NCBI GenBank assembly: GCA_903863255.1
Contig: CAIPBJ010000114.1
Location: 1-64,000, forward strand
Direction: 5' to 3'
Length of the DNA stretch: 64,000 nt
Source of the DNA: an uncultured Methylophilaceae bacterium
GTDB taxonomy: Bacteria; Pseudomonadota; Gammaproteobacteria; Burkholderiales; Methylophilaceae
The notes under the pieces were generated by a model. The model made no database searches. It had not been told where the DNA came from and saw only the letters and a list, made by a program, of their open reading frames with translations. Positions 8,508-16,838 of the stretch are shown piece after piece; the stretch's first letter is position 1; each line of letters opens with the position of its first letter. The position numbers and the translations under genes are program-made.

Positions 8508-10997
8508 TTAACGCTTGACGGGTGAGACCTTCCAGATATTCTTGGCATATTCACCGATGGTTCGGTCGCTCGAGAACTTGCCGACATTCGCAACGTTCAG
8601 GATGGCATGACGGGTCCAGGCTTCCTGATTCTTGTACAAGGCGCCAACTTTATCCTGCGTCGAGATGTAACTCTCATAATCGGCCAGCAGCAAGTAATGG
8701 TCTCCTTTATGAAGGAGGGTATCAAATATGGCCTGATAGCGATCCGGTTCTTCGACGGAGAAGAAACCGCCTGCGATCATGTCCAACACCTGACGGAGCT
8801 CGGTATTGGCATGGTAATAATGCCAGGGGTTGTAACCGTCGTTCTTGAGGGCCGCCACTTCCGGAGTCGTCAATCCGAAGATGAATATATTGTCATCCCC
8901 GACCTCTTCCTTGATCTCCACATTGGCCCCATCCAAGGTTCCGATGGTAAGGGCGCCATTGAGGGCCATTTTCATGTTCCCAGTGCCTGAAGCTTCCGTA
9001 CCTGCCGTCGAGATTTGCTCAGACAGGTCACTGCCAGGGAACAATAACTCAGCCGCAGACACTTCGTAGTTCGGATAGAAGACGACTTTCAGTCGATCGC
9101 CAACGGCAGGATCTTCATTGACGATCGCCGCAACATCATTGATCAGGCGAATGATCAGCTTCGCCATCCAGTAGCCGGGCGCCGCCTTCCCACCGAAAAT
9201 CACGGTCCTTGGCGTCACGTCTTCTGCCTCACCCGACCGGATCCGGTTGTACAGGGTAATCACATGCAGAAGATTCAGCAGCTGGCGTTTGTATTCATGG
9301 ATACGCTTGATCTGGACGTCGAACAGACTGTCCGGATTGAGAGTGATGCCTGTCAGCTTCTGGATCTTGTTCGCAAGCCTTACCTTGTTTGCATGTTTTA
9401 CTGCTCGAAAGGTTTTACGGAACTCATGATCGTCCGCAAGCGGTGTCAGATTCTTGAGTTTTGAAAGATCATGCTGAAAATCATTGCCAATGACCTTGGT
9501 CAACAAGGCTGTCAAATCCGGATTACACTGATTGAGCCAGCGACGGGGCGTGATACCATTTGTCACGTTGACGAACTTGCCTGGGTAGATCCGGTTGAAA
9601 TCATAGAAGAGGGTAGTTTTTAACAACTCGCTGTGCAATGCGGCGACACCGTTGACGGTATGACTTCCAACGACGGCAAGGTGGGCCATGCGAACGCGGC
9701 GACCATGCGTCTCGTCAATGATGGAAACGCGCGATAGCAGTTCACAATCCCCCGGGAAGCTGTGATTGACGAACTGCAGGAATTCATGATTGATCTGGTA
9801 GATGATACTCAAGTGGCGGGGGAGTAGCCGGCTGAATAGCTCGACCGACCACGTTTCCAGGGCTTCGGGCATGAGCGTATGGTTGGTGTAGGCAAAGATC
9901 TTGCCTACTAACGACCAGGCAAACGACCATTTGAGCTTATGAACATCCACCAGCTGGTACATCATCTCCGCCACCGCTATGGCCGGGTGCGTGTCGTTCA
10001 ACTGGATCGCGACCTTCTCGGGCAACTTGTTCCAGTCGTCATGCGTGAACAGGAATCGGTGGAGAATGTCCTGGATGGAAGCGGAAACGAAGAAATACTG
10101 TTGCTTGAGGCGCAGTTCGCGTCCGGAAGCCGAAGAGTCATTCGGGTAGAGCACCTTTGAGATATTTTCGGTTGCATTTCTGCCCTCGACTGCACGCTCG
10201 TAGTTGCCGTCGTTGAAATGACGCAAATCGAATTCTTTTGTTGCCTTGGCCGACCACAATCGAAGATTGTTGACGGTAATCGTGTCATAGCCGGGAATCG
10301 GGACGTCATAAGCCATCGCCACGACCGATTCCGAATCGATCCAGTGATGTTCGAAACCATCGTGCGTGGGGAATTCGACCACTCGTCCAAAGAAATTGAC
10401 CGTGTAGGTGACTTCGGGGCGCTGGAATTCCCAGATATTCCCATAACGCAACCAGTTGTCCGGATTCTCGATCTGTTGCCCATGGTTGATCGCCTGTTTG
10501 AACATGCCGTATTCATAACGGATGCCATACCCTGTACCGGGTATGTCCATACTGGCCATCGAGTCAAGGAAGCAGGCCGCCAATCTTCCTAACCCCCCGT
10601 TACCGAGTGCGGCATCCGGCTCCATCTCCACGACTTCTTCCATCTTGAGCCCAAGTGCATTCAGCCCGTCTTTCAGTTCCGGCGCAATGCCCAAATTTAG
10701 TGCGGCATTGGACAACATGCGACCGATTAGAAACTCCAATGAGAGGTAGTAGACCCGTTTCGGATCGTTTTTGGCATACGATTCGACCGTCTGCACCCAG
10801 CGCTCAATGACATGGTCACGAACCGTATAAGCCGTTGTCGAATACCAGTCGCGTGGCGTGGCAGCGGCCGGCGTTTTGAACACAGAAAAGAGCAGATGGT
10901 TATTCAATGCTTGTGGAATCGGGGTCTTTTCAGTCGCAATGTCGATTTCTATATGAGTATCGGTTGCTGACTTGACTTTATTTTTTGGCGCGATCAT
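8508..10997 (-). CDS. glgP: Glycogen/maltodextrin phosphorylase
   Basis: This enzyme releases glucose 1-phosphate from alpha-1,4-glucans using pyridoxal phosphate. The 829-aa length fits the GT35 family. The PLP lysine is Lys676 in the signature EASGTGNMKMALNG, followed by the conserved TLDGANVEI. Other family marks are YYLSLEFLIGR, GNGGLGRLAACFLDS and TGYGIRYEYGMFKQ near the N-terminus and the active-site WLNQCNP and KRIHEYKRQL segments. The first ~35 residues are less conserved. The start ATG at 10997 has a purine-rich GGGAAAA upstream. It is a single gene with its own terminator and no other glycogen genes in the window. Confidence 0.97.
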   Translation of the reverse strand: MIAPKNKVKSATDTHIEIDIATEKTPIPQALNNHLLFSVFKTPAAATPRDWYSTTAYTVRDHVIERWVQTVESYAKNDPKRVYYLSLEFLIGRMLSNAALNLGIAPELKDGLNALGLKMEEVVEMEPDAALGNGGLGRLAACFLDSMASMDIPGTGYGIRYEYGMFKQAINHGQQIENPDNWLRYGNIWEFQRPEVTYTVNFFGRVVEFPTHDGFEHHWIDSESVVAMAYDVPIPGYDTITVNNLRLWSAKATKEFDLRHFNDGNYERAVEGRNATENISKVLYPNDSSASGRELRLKQQYFFVSASIQDILHRFLFTHDDWNKLPEKVAIQLNDTHPAIAVAEMMYQLVDVHKLKWSFAWSLVGKIFAYTNHTLMPEALETWSVELFSRLLPRHLSIIYQINHEFLQFVNHSFPGDCELLSRVSIIDETHGRRVRMAHLAVVGSHTVNGVAALHSELLKTTLFYDFNRIYPGKFVNVTNGITPRRWLNQCNPDLTALLTKVIGNDFQHDLSKLKNLTPLADDHEFRKTFRAVKHANKVRLANKIQKLTGITLNPDSLFDVQIKRIHEYKRQLLNLLHVITLYNRIRSGEAEDVTPRTVIFGGKAAPGYWMAKLIIRLINDVAAIVNEDPAVGDRLKVVFYPNYEVSAAELLFPGSDLSEQISTAGTEASGTGNMKMALNGALTIGTLDGANVEIKEEVGDDNIFIFGLTTPEVAALKNDGYNPWHYYHANTELRQVLDMIAGGFFSVEEPDRYQAIFDTLLHKGDHYLLLADYESYISTQDKVGALYKNQEAWTRHAILNVANVGKFSSDRTIGEYAKNIWKVSPVKR

Positions 10998-11151
10998 GGA
11001 TGAGATTTTCCCTAAACAAAGATTTCTAATTACAGGTAAATAAAAAATTGACGCTTATGAATCTGAGAATAATTTAAAAACATGAATCTTGACTGTAGGT
11101 AGTCTAGCAAAAAACAAGCCTAGTCTGATAGCTTTAAAAGAATTGATGGAA
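10998..11151. other. Gap between the TPR-GT gene and glgP
   Basis: This AT-rich stretch must hold the glgP promoter (minus strand) and the 3' end of the upstream operon. A TAGTCT motif occurs twice (in the 11100-11130 area) around an A-rich spacer, and CTAGC/GCCTAG forms an imperfect dyad there. I see no convincing terminator or clear -35/-10 pair. Confidence 0.3.
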
Positions 11152-12870
11152 TCACCGTCCCGATGAATCGCCTAGCCATTCGTTGAGCGCTACCTTTAAA
11201 TTTTCCATGACATCGTTCCAGTCGCCCTTATGCGATTGCCTAAACAACCTGACACATGGATACCATAAGCTATCCTGCCTGTCATTGAGCCAACGCCAGT
11301 CCGGCAATTCCGGTAAGAGTATCCAGGTTGGCTTCCCCATCGCCGCCGAGAGATGGGCGACGGACGTATCCACCGTAATGACCAAGTCCATATTTTCAAC
11401 CAGAGCCGCTGTATCGGTAAAGTCGACCAACTCATTACCAAAGAATCTCACATCGGGCATCTGAAGCAAGGTTACTCTATCGTCATCCCTTAATTCTTTT
11501 TGCAAACTCACGAACATGGCACCGGCGTTCAGCAGTTCACGATACTGTTCCAGTTTGATTGAGCGGTTCATGTCGTTGAGATGGGTTTGACTTCCACTCC
11601 AAACCAGACCGACTCGTTTCGAGTTCGGCATGCCCAGTTTCGAATCCCAAGTGCTGACTTTCTCCGGTTTAGCTGAGATATAGCTTCGATCCCTCGGGAC
11701 CGTGTCCATGTTTGTCGAGAATACAAAAGGCAGGCTTAGCAAGGGACAATGGTATTCGAATGAGGGCAATGGCTCACCCTTCGAGACTATGCAATCGACA
11801 CCCTTGATATCCGCAAGCAATGATTTCAGTGCCGGTTGAACTTCAAGTACCACCCTGGCACCCAATTCCTTTACCAATGCAGCGTAACGACAAAATTGGA
11901 TCGTGTCGCCAAGCCCCTGCTCCGCATGAAGGAGTACGGTTTTATTGGTGAGGTCATTATCTATATTTAGCAATGGTCGAGTAAAGTTACGGTCGATGAA
12001 GTTGGGATCGTTTTTTTTCCAACGCCATTCGTAATTCTTCCAGCCTGATTCGAAGTCCCCAATCAGCAGGAAGCAAACAGCCAGATTAAAATAGGCATCG
12101 ACGTAGTTCGGATCGATTTCGGTTGATTTAATATAATGCTCGATCGCATCGTCAAAACGTTTTTGCTCATAATAAATGTTACCAATATTGTTATAAGGCT
12201 GGCTCAATTTAGGATCCAGTTCAGTCGCCCGAATAAAGTCCGACAAGGCATCTTCTGAACGACCTAGGCTCTGGTAAGAGATGCCACGATTGTTCAATAC
12301 GGTCGCCAGCCCCCCGCTTGTTTCTATGGCTAGATTGTAATCCCTGATGGCTTCATTGTATTTCTTGAGCTCATGATACGTCGTTCCTCTGTTATTCAAA
12401 GCATCGACAAACCCGGGCTTGATCTTCAATGCCCTATTGAAGAAGATAAGGGAATCATCAAAGTGCCTGGTCTCGTATAAGATTCGCCCTTTTATATTAA
12501 TCGCTTCGGAAAAATCCGGTTTTAATTTGATAGCCAAGTCTAAGGACTTTAATGCCTCGGAATGCAAGCCTAAATGTTTTTGGACAAGTCCCAATTCATA
12601 AAGTGACTGGGTACTTCTGGGATTAGCATGGATAGCCTGAGTAAAAAAATCCCGTGCCAATTCATAATTACCGGCAAGATTGGCAATTGATCCTAATTGG
12701 TGAAGAACAAATGAATCTTTTGGATAATAAGTCAGGATTGACTCATATTTCTTCACAGCCTCGACCAAATTCCCATTCAGATGAAGCGCTCTTGCCTCAT
12801 TTTTCATAGTAAGGAGGAACTTATCTCCCTGAATCGAATTGCTGGTCTTTGATTTCTTGGTTTTGGCCAT
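11152..12870 (-). CDS. TPR protein with GT9/heptosyltransferase-like C-terminal domain (paralogue 1)
   Basis: The 572-aa protein has about seven tetratricopeptide repeats (residues ~20-285) and a GT-B-fold domain resembling glycosyltransferase family 9 (~305-565). Key segments of the latter are EQGLGDTIQFCRY (~317-329), RVGLVWSGSQTHLNDMNRS, and VDFTDTAALVENMDLVIT followed by DTSVAHLSAAMGKPTWILLP. The first and last are the nucleotide-sugar site area of heptosyltransferases. No signal peptide is seen, so it is probably cytoplasmic. It could glycosylate a protein bound by its TPR part or a surface glycan; the substrate is unknown. It closes the minus-strand TonB/porin operon, 49 bases after the coiled-coil gene. 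Two paralogues lie at 44319 and 61672. Confidence 0.8.
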   Translation of the reverse strand: MAKTKKSKTSNSIQGDKFLLTMKNEARALHLNGNLVEAVKKYESILTYYPKDSFVLHQLGSIANLAGNYELARDFFTQAIHANPRSTQSLYELGLVQKHLGLHSEALKSLDLAIKLKPDFSEAINIKGRILYETRHFDDSLIFFNRALKIKPGFVDALNNRGTTYHELKKYNEAIRDYNLAIETSGGLATVLNNRGISYQSLGRSEDALSDFIRATELDPKLSQPYNNIGNIYYEQKRFDDAIEHYIKSTEIDPNYVDAYFNLAVCFLLIGDFESGWKNYEWRWKKNDPNFIDRNFTRPLLNIDNDLTNKTVLLHAEQGLGDTIQFCRYAALVKELGARVVLEVQPALKSLLADIKGVDCIVSKGEPLPSFEYHCPLLSLPFVFSTNMDTVPRDRSYISAKPEKVSTWDSKLGMPNSKRVGLVWSGSQTHLNDMNRSIKLEQYRELLNAGAMFVSLQKELRDDDRVTLLQMPDVRFFGNELVDFTDTAALVENMDLVITVDTSVAHLSAAMGKPTWILLPELPDWRWLNDRQDSLWYPCVRLFRQSHKGDWNDVMENLKVALNEWLGDSSGR

Positions 12871-12919
12871 TCCGATAAAGGTGCCCTAGACAATGACTTA
12901 CTGTCGTCATTCTTTTTGA

Positions 12920-13630
12920 TTACTTATCAGAAGCGATGAACTTCTGTTCATCAAACTTATCACGATAATCCTGCAACGCATTTTCAAGTTCAACGTGCTT
13001 GATTTGACTAAAAGGTTCCGAACGCAGGATTTTTTGGAATGCGCTCGGCTGCTCACACGTCTTGATAAGATCCAAAGCGACACTGTGCATCTTTTCATTC
13101 TTATCTTCACATGCTGCCACGTCCTGATTCACTCTCTGCAGTTTAGCAGCGACTTCTTTTCGTTGAGCCTCACCAACGGCCAAGTCATGTTGCGACTGAT
13201 CGTATAAGGTATTAAGGTCACTCCACTTCTTTTGCGCGTCTTTAAGCGCATTTTGTGCTTCCGCGAGACTAGCTTCGAGTTTTTGTTTATCGGCTAGCAA
13301 TGCAGTATTCTCTTTTTCTAATTTAGAGGATTTCGAGTTGGCGAAACTAACTTTCTTCTTTGTTTCATCAAGTGATGCCTTTAAATCAACCGTATCTTTA
13401 TCATTTTGCTTGATCTTGGCTTCAAGAGCCGTTTTTTCTGTCTGGAACTGCGCCTCAAGATCAGACTTTTCCTGCTCAAACTGGGCCTTCATCTGCGCCA
13501 TTCGATGGGCTTCCTTTTTCCCATCTTTTTTATCGTCAGCATAAGACGAACTGATTGAAAAAAAACAAAAAAGTAATGAAATCGCCACTAGGCTTAAAAC
13601 CGGTCTATCAGATCCATTCAATTTATACAT
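12920..13630 (-). CDS. Periplasmic coiled-coil protein
   Basis: The 236-aa protein has a signal peptide-like N-terminus (to SSSYADD) followed by a long heptad-patterned coiled coil of Lys, Glu, Gln, Ala and Leu (residues ~40-180). Two cysteines (DVAACEDK and IKTCEQ) lie after the coil, and a short C-terminal region follows. I recognise no named family. It is eight bases after the porin stop and belongs to the same operon. By position it may be a periplasmic spacer or scaffold linking the inner-membrane Ton-like complex to the porin or peptidoglycan (inference). Confidence 0.75.
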   Translation of the reverse strand: MYKLNGSDRPVLSLVAISLLFCFFSISSSYADDKKDGKKEAHRMAQMKAQFEQEKSDLEAQFQTEKTALEAKIKQNDKDTVDLKASLDETKKKVSFANSKSSKLEKENTALLADKQKLEASLAEAQNALKDAQKKWSDLNTLYDQSQHDLAVGEAQRKEVAAKLQRVNQDVAACEDKNEKMHSVALDLIKTCEQPSAFQKILRSEPFSQIKHVELENALQDYRDKFDEQKFIASDK

Positions 13631-13638
13631 GCCCGATC

Positions 13639-15258
13639 CTAGAATTTAGCCTGTAAATCGAAAAAGACCGTATCGATCGACAATGGATAACCGGAAATTT
13701 GAGAAGAACTCATCCAGCGTACGGTCGTCCAGACATTTTTATCCAGTCCATAACTGGCACCCATGATCCAACCTTTTGTATCGGTGCCACCAAGATTGAA
13801 GTCGTCGTCGGTGAATGCATCCATGGTTGAATCGGCTTCCAAGCGCTTATAGGCACCAAATAGCTGCCAATCGCCTTTATGCAATGTTTCAGGCATACCC
13901 ACAGCAAGCTTGACTTGGTATCCCTGGGTTTCTTTCTGATATACATTGCCCGTTCTTAGTAGAATCTCATGGGCATCAAATCCTAGGTTTTGGATATAAT
14001 CCGTTGTCAGAATCACGTGGACTGGATTGAACCGTGCGTAATCAAATTGCCCAATTAAATTCAGGACTTTAAATTTGGAAGCCAAAGCACATCCGGCCGA
14101 ATAACTAGAAGATGAAACTCCACAAGTTGGAGCTGTATTTTCATTAATGTCAAAAGTATTGTTGCCCTTCACATGAAAAGCAGGCACCGAGTTATCATTT
14201 AGATTTGGGTCAGATACGGTGTTAGGCTTTCCTTCGACATTGGTAAAATCATACAATGCGATACCAAGTTTCAGCGAAGAGTTGAATGGTAAGTTCCAGA
14301 TAATTCCACCTTGGGCACCGTATAACCATTTGTTACTTCCGTTAACCGACTTTGGCGATTGAGATGACTGCAACTGTTCTATCGGGAAGGCCCCAACCGT
14401 ACCGAAAGTACTGAGATTTTCATTGATTTTGGGTGAAGCCGAGGCTGCAATACCATCAAACGCGAGATCGGGGTCCCACATCAAATCCGTATGGAACCAA
14501 GGGTTTTCCATCCGTCCGCCAGACAGGGTCGCCCATTGATAAGGATGGGCTTTCAGGAATGCGCGATCCAGTGCAAAAGTGTATTTACCCGTTGAGGTAT
14601 CAAGATTCTGGTTGCCGGAAATAGGATCTCCCAAAGACCCTGTAGAAGCACGAACCCCGCCTTCCAACCAGTCTGTGATTTTGATCTTCGCACCCAATCT
14701 GGCGCGCACCCTCCAAAGGGACGTGTCGGTAGTAGTATTAGAAATGCTTGAATTGCGAATGGAGAGTTGGTTAAAACTACTCGCTGGAAAATTATTTGAA
14801 GAGAATCCTTCACGTTGATAACGCAAGCGTAGGTCACCTTCTGGCGTGATGCGATCGATCCATTCCGGCACGCCCAGCCTTTCGCCTGCTTTATAATTGA
14901 GATTATCCATCACATCCTGCTTAATCTCATCCTTCATTTGTTGCTTAACCGACTCTGGGACATACTGCACCCTAACCACTTTATCCGCAGCAGAATCTAC
15001 TTGGTCTGCAATTTCCTGGTCGGTTTTCCCGGACTGTTTCGCAGCCTGTGCTTCTTTAACGAGATTTTCGGCAGCCGTTTTTGAAAGAACGCCTTCCTTA
15101 ACCAGCATATCAATCAGGCTAAGCGTTGTATTTCTGAGTTGTTCTAGAGACTCTCTTTCATCTGCATATACGGTGGTGATAAACTGCGTAAGCAGAAACG
15201 TCATCATGAACATTATTTTTAATATCGATCTATATCGGTTCATCATCATCTTTCTCAT
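13639..15258 (-). CDS. Putative outer-membrane porin with helical N-terminal extension
   Basis: The 539-aa protein has a signal peptide (ending near TTVYADE). A ~90-residue charged helical region follows (LRNTTLSLIDMLVKEGVLS onward), then an Asp/Gly-rich beta-barrel region of alternating polar and aromatic residues starting at ITPEGDLRLRYQRE and ending in a terminal Phe (FFDLQAKF), as outer-membrane barrels do. It fits the 'putative porin' family often found with Ton components. A CGVSSSSYSAGC segment may be a disulphide-closed loop. It sits between tonB (22 bases upstream) and the coiled-coil gene. I see no TonB-receptor plug domain, so how it would use TonB energy is open. Several Met codons occur at the start; the first is given. 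Confidence 0.8.
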   Translation of the reverse strand: MRKMMMNRYRSILKIMFMMTFLLTQFITTVYADERESLEQLRNTTLSLIDMLVKEGVLSKTAAENLVKEAQAAKQSGKTDQEIADQVDSAADKVVRVQYVPESVKQQMKDEIKQDVMDNLNYKAGERLGVPEWIDRITPEGDLRLRYQREGFSSNNFPASSFNQLSIRNSSISNTTTDTSLWRVRARLGAKIKITDWLEGGVRASTGSLGDPISGNQNLDTSTGKYTFALDRAFLKAHPYQWATLSGGRMENPWFHTDLMWDPDLAFDGIAASASPKINENLSTFGTVGAFPIEQLQSSQSPKSVNGSNKWLYGAQGGIIWNLPFNSSLKLGIALYDFTNVEGKPNTVSDPNLNDNSVPAFHVKGNNTFDINENTAPTCGVSSSSYSAGCALASKFKVLNLIGQFDYARFNPVHVILTTDYIQNLGFDAHEILLRTGNVYQKETQGYQVKLAVGMPETLHKGDWQLFGAYKRLEADSTMDAFTDDDFNLGGTDTKGWIMGASYGLDKNVWTTVRWMSSSQISGYPLSIDTVFFDLQAKF

Positions 15259-15280
15259 TTTCAGTGCGACTTCCTTGAAG

Positions 15281-15982
15281 TTATCCCATACTCTTCGAGG
15301 TGATTCGAATTTTTACTGGCATAGGCATATCCCCTGGAGGTGCCTCACCGAGTGCTTTTAACTGAGATAAGGCAGTAGTTAAATTTTTATCCACTTGCGC
15401 ATCTCCGCTGCTACCCTGTAATTCAGCTTTATCTATCTTTCCATCTGCCGCAATCCAAACAAACACGACAACACGGTACTGAGCATTCTCCAAATCTTTG
15501 ATTTCCGCGATGGCCTCCTTAATACGATTTCCTACCTTGCTCGTATACCAGGCAAACATAGCCAAGCTTTTTTTCCCGCCAATGACAGGCCCCGTATCTC
15601 CAACTTTATTCTCGTTCGTCACGGTTCCCGAAGCAAACGGGCTGGGACCGTTTCCTGCCGGCCCTTCCATCTTCATTACTTCTGACGGCGGTGCCGGTTG
15701 CTCTACAGGCTTTGGTTGTTCTTCCTGCTTCATTTGCTTGGGCTGCTCCTTTGGTTCCTCTTTTGGTGGTTCTTTTGGTGGAGGCGGGGGAGGAGGGGGA
15801 GTATCCGGCAACAGCTTAATTGTTGTAGGCCCCTTTTTCTGCGTTCCACCTCCTGAAAGCAACCCTTTCAAACCATACCCTATAGCAACAATCGCTCCTA
15901 CTACGATCAGAAGAATTGCTATCCGTATCAGCCAAACCTTAAAACCATTTTCCTGTCCAGCGTCTTTCTCAATCTCTTCCAA
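15281..15982 (-). CDS. tonB: TonB-like energy transducer
   Basis: The 233-aa protein has one membrane helix near residues 16-38 (WLIRIAILLIVVGAIVAIGYG). A proline-rich periplasmic stretch follows, with eight Pro in a row and many Pro-Lys and Pro-Glu pairs (~55-100). The folded C-terminal domain (~140-233) contains the YRVVVFVWIAADGKIDKAEL pattern of TonB domains. TonB carries proton-motive energy from ExbBD to outer-membrane proteins. It is two bases after the second exbD, in the order exbB-exbD-exbD-tonB. No TonB-dependent receptor lies in the window; the next gene is a porin. Confidence 0.88.
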   Translation of the reverse strand: MEEIEKDAGQENGFKVWLIRIAILLIVVGAIVAIGYGLKGLLSGGGTQKKGPTTIKLLPDTPPPPPPPPKEPPKEEPKEQPKQMKQEEQPKPVEQPAPPSEVMKMEGPAGNGPSPFASGTVTNENKVGDTGPVIGGKKSLAMFAWYTSKVGNRIKEAIAEIKDLENAQYRVVVFVWIAADGKIDKAELQGSSGDAQVDKNLTTALSQLKALGEAPPGDMPMPVKIRITSKSMG

Positions 15983-15984
15983 CG

Positions 15985-16389
15985 TTATGTACCAATCTTT
16001 CCAGTCACCAATCCGACATTAGGAATTTCTAATCTATTGACGAGATCGATTACTTGTATCACTCCTGAATAGGGGGCTTTCGCATCCCCCTTGATCATCA
16101 CATTGAATTTCGGGTCTTTTGATTTAGCCTGATTCAACTCGTTTTCCAGTTGTGCCATGCTGACGCCTACTCCATTAATAAGCACCGACCCACCCTCTTG
16201 AACCTGAACGATCTTGACATCATGTTTTTCAGTACTGGGTTTATTTGAAGGCTTGGGCAAGTTCATTGTCAAACCCTGAACACCCGCAGTCGTCATCAAG
16301 ATGAAAATAACCAGAAGCACATAGGCCAAGTCCAACATGGGCGTAATGTTGATCGTATCATAGGGTTGTGCATCACTCTGAACTTGCAT
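15985..16389 (-). CDS. exbD: ExbD/TolR biopolymer transport protein (second copy)
   Basis: The 134-aa protein has the ExbD/TolR layout: a short cytoplasmic end, one membrane helix (residues ~15-37) with the proton-pathway Asp in INITPMLDLAYVLLVIF, and a periplasmic domain. It works with the LamG-type ExbB encoded upstream. It is a diverged paralogue of the preceding exbD and is five bases from it. Two ExbDs per ExbB occur in some Ton systems. Confidence 0.92.
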   Translation of the reverse strand: MQVQSDAQPYDTINITPMLDLAYVLLVIFILMTTAGVQGLTMNLPKPSNKPSTEKHDVKIVQVQEGGSVLINGVGVSMAQLENELNQAKSKDPKFNVMIKGDAKAPYSGVIQVIDLVNRLEIPNVGLVTGKIGT

Positions 16390-16394
16390 AGTTT

Positions 16395-16805
16395 TTAGTC
16401 CGCCTGTTTTTTTGTGACCAGTCCAACTTCGGTGATGTCCAGCTTTTTGCAGATTCCAAGCACCTCTGAAACTTTATCAAAGTGCGCAGACGCATCTCCT
16501 TTCAGTACGACCGGGAGTTCAGGATTTCCGCTTTTGAATTCCGCTAACCGTTGTTCCAATGTCGCCATATCCACTGGGTAAGCATCAAGATACACAGAAC
16601 CATCACTCGAAATCGTGATGGCTCGCATTTGGGGTTTTGCTAGCGGAGCCGTGTTTGAGGTGTGGGGGATGTCCACTTTTATACCTTGAACAGAAGCAGT
16701 CGTCATGATGATAAAAATAACAAGCAGCACATACGCAAGATCAAGCATAGGCGTGATATTGATTTCATCGTAAAGCTGATTCTCTTCTTTTACGCCTTCA
16801 GACAT
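16395..16805 (-). CDS. exbD: ExbD/TolR biopolymer transport protein (first copy)
   Basis: The 136-aa protein is ExbD-like, with the helix INITPMLDLAYVLLVIFIIM and its conserved Asp, then a periplasmic domain with GSVYLDAYPVDMATLEQRL and LPVVLKGDASAHFDKV. The membrane helix is nearly identical to that of the next gene, while the periplasmic parts differ. This suggests duplication followed by specialisation. It starts 33 bases after the exbB stop. Confidence 0.92.
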   Translation of the reverse strand: MSEGVKEENQLYDEINITPMLDLAYVLLVIFIIMTTASVQGIKVDIPHTSNTAPLAKPQMRAITISSDGSVYLDAYPVDMATLEQRLAEFKSGNPELPVVLKGDASAHFDKVSEVLGICKKLDITEVGLVTKKQAD

Positions 16806-16838
16806 TTAGGTAATCACTCCCGTCTCTTCTTATTCTGA

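Noticed and set aside
9998-10567. 189-aa open frame on the minus strand inside glgP
   Set aside because: It is a frame-shifted reading of glgP, which is intact in its own frame.
11095-11130. Terminator of the first TPR-GT gene
   Set aside because: The CTAG-based dyad is short, has a bulge and lacks a proper T tract after the stem.
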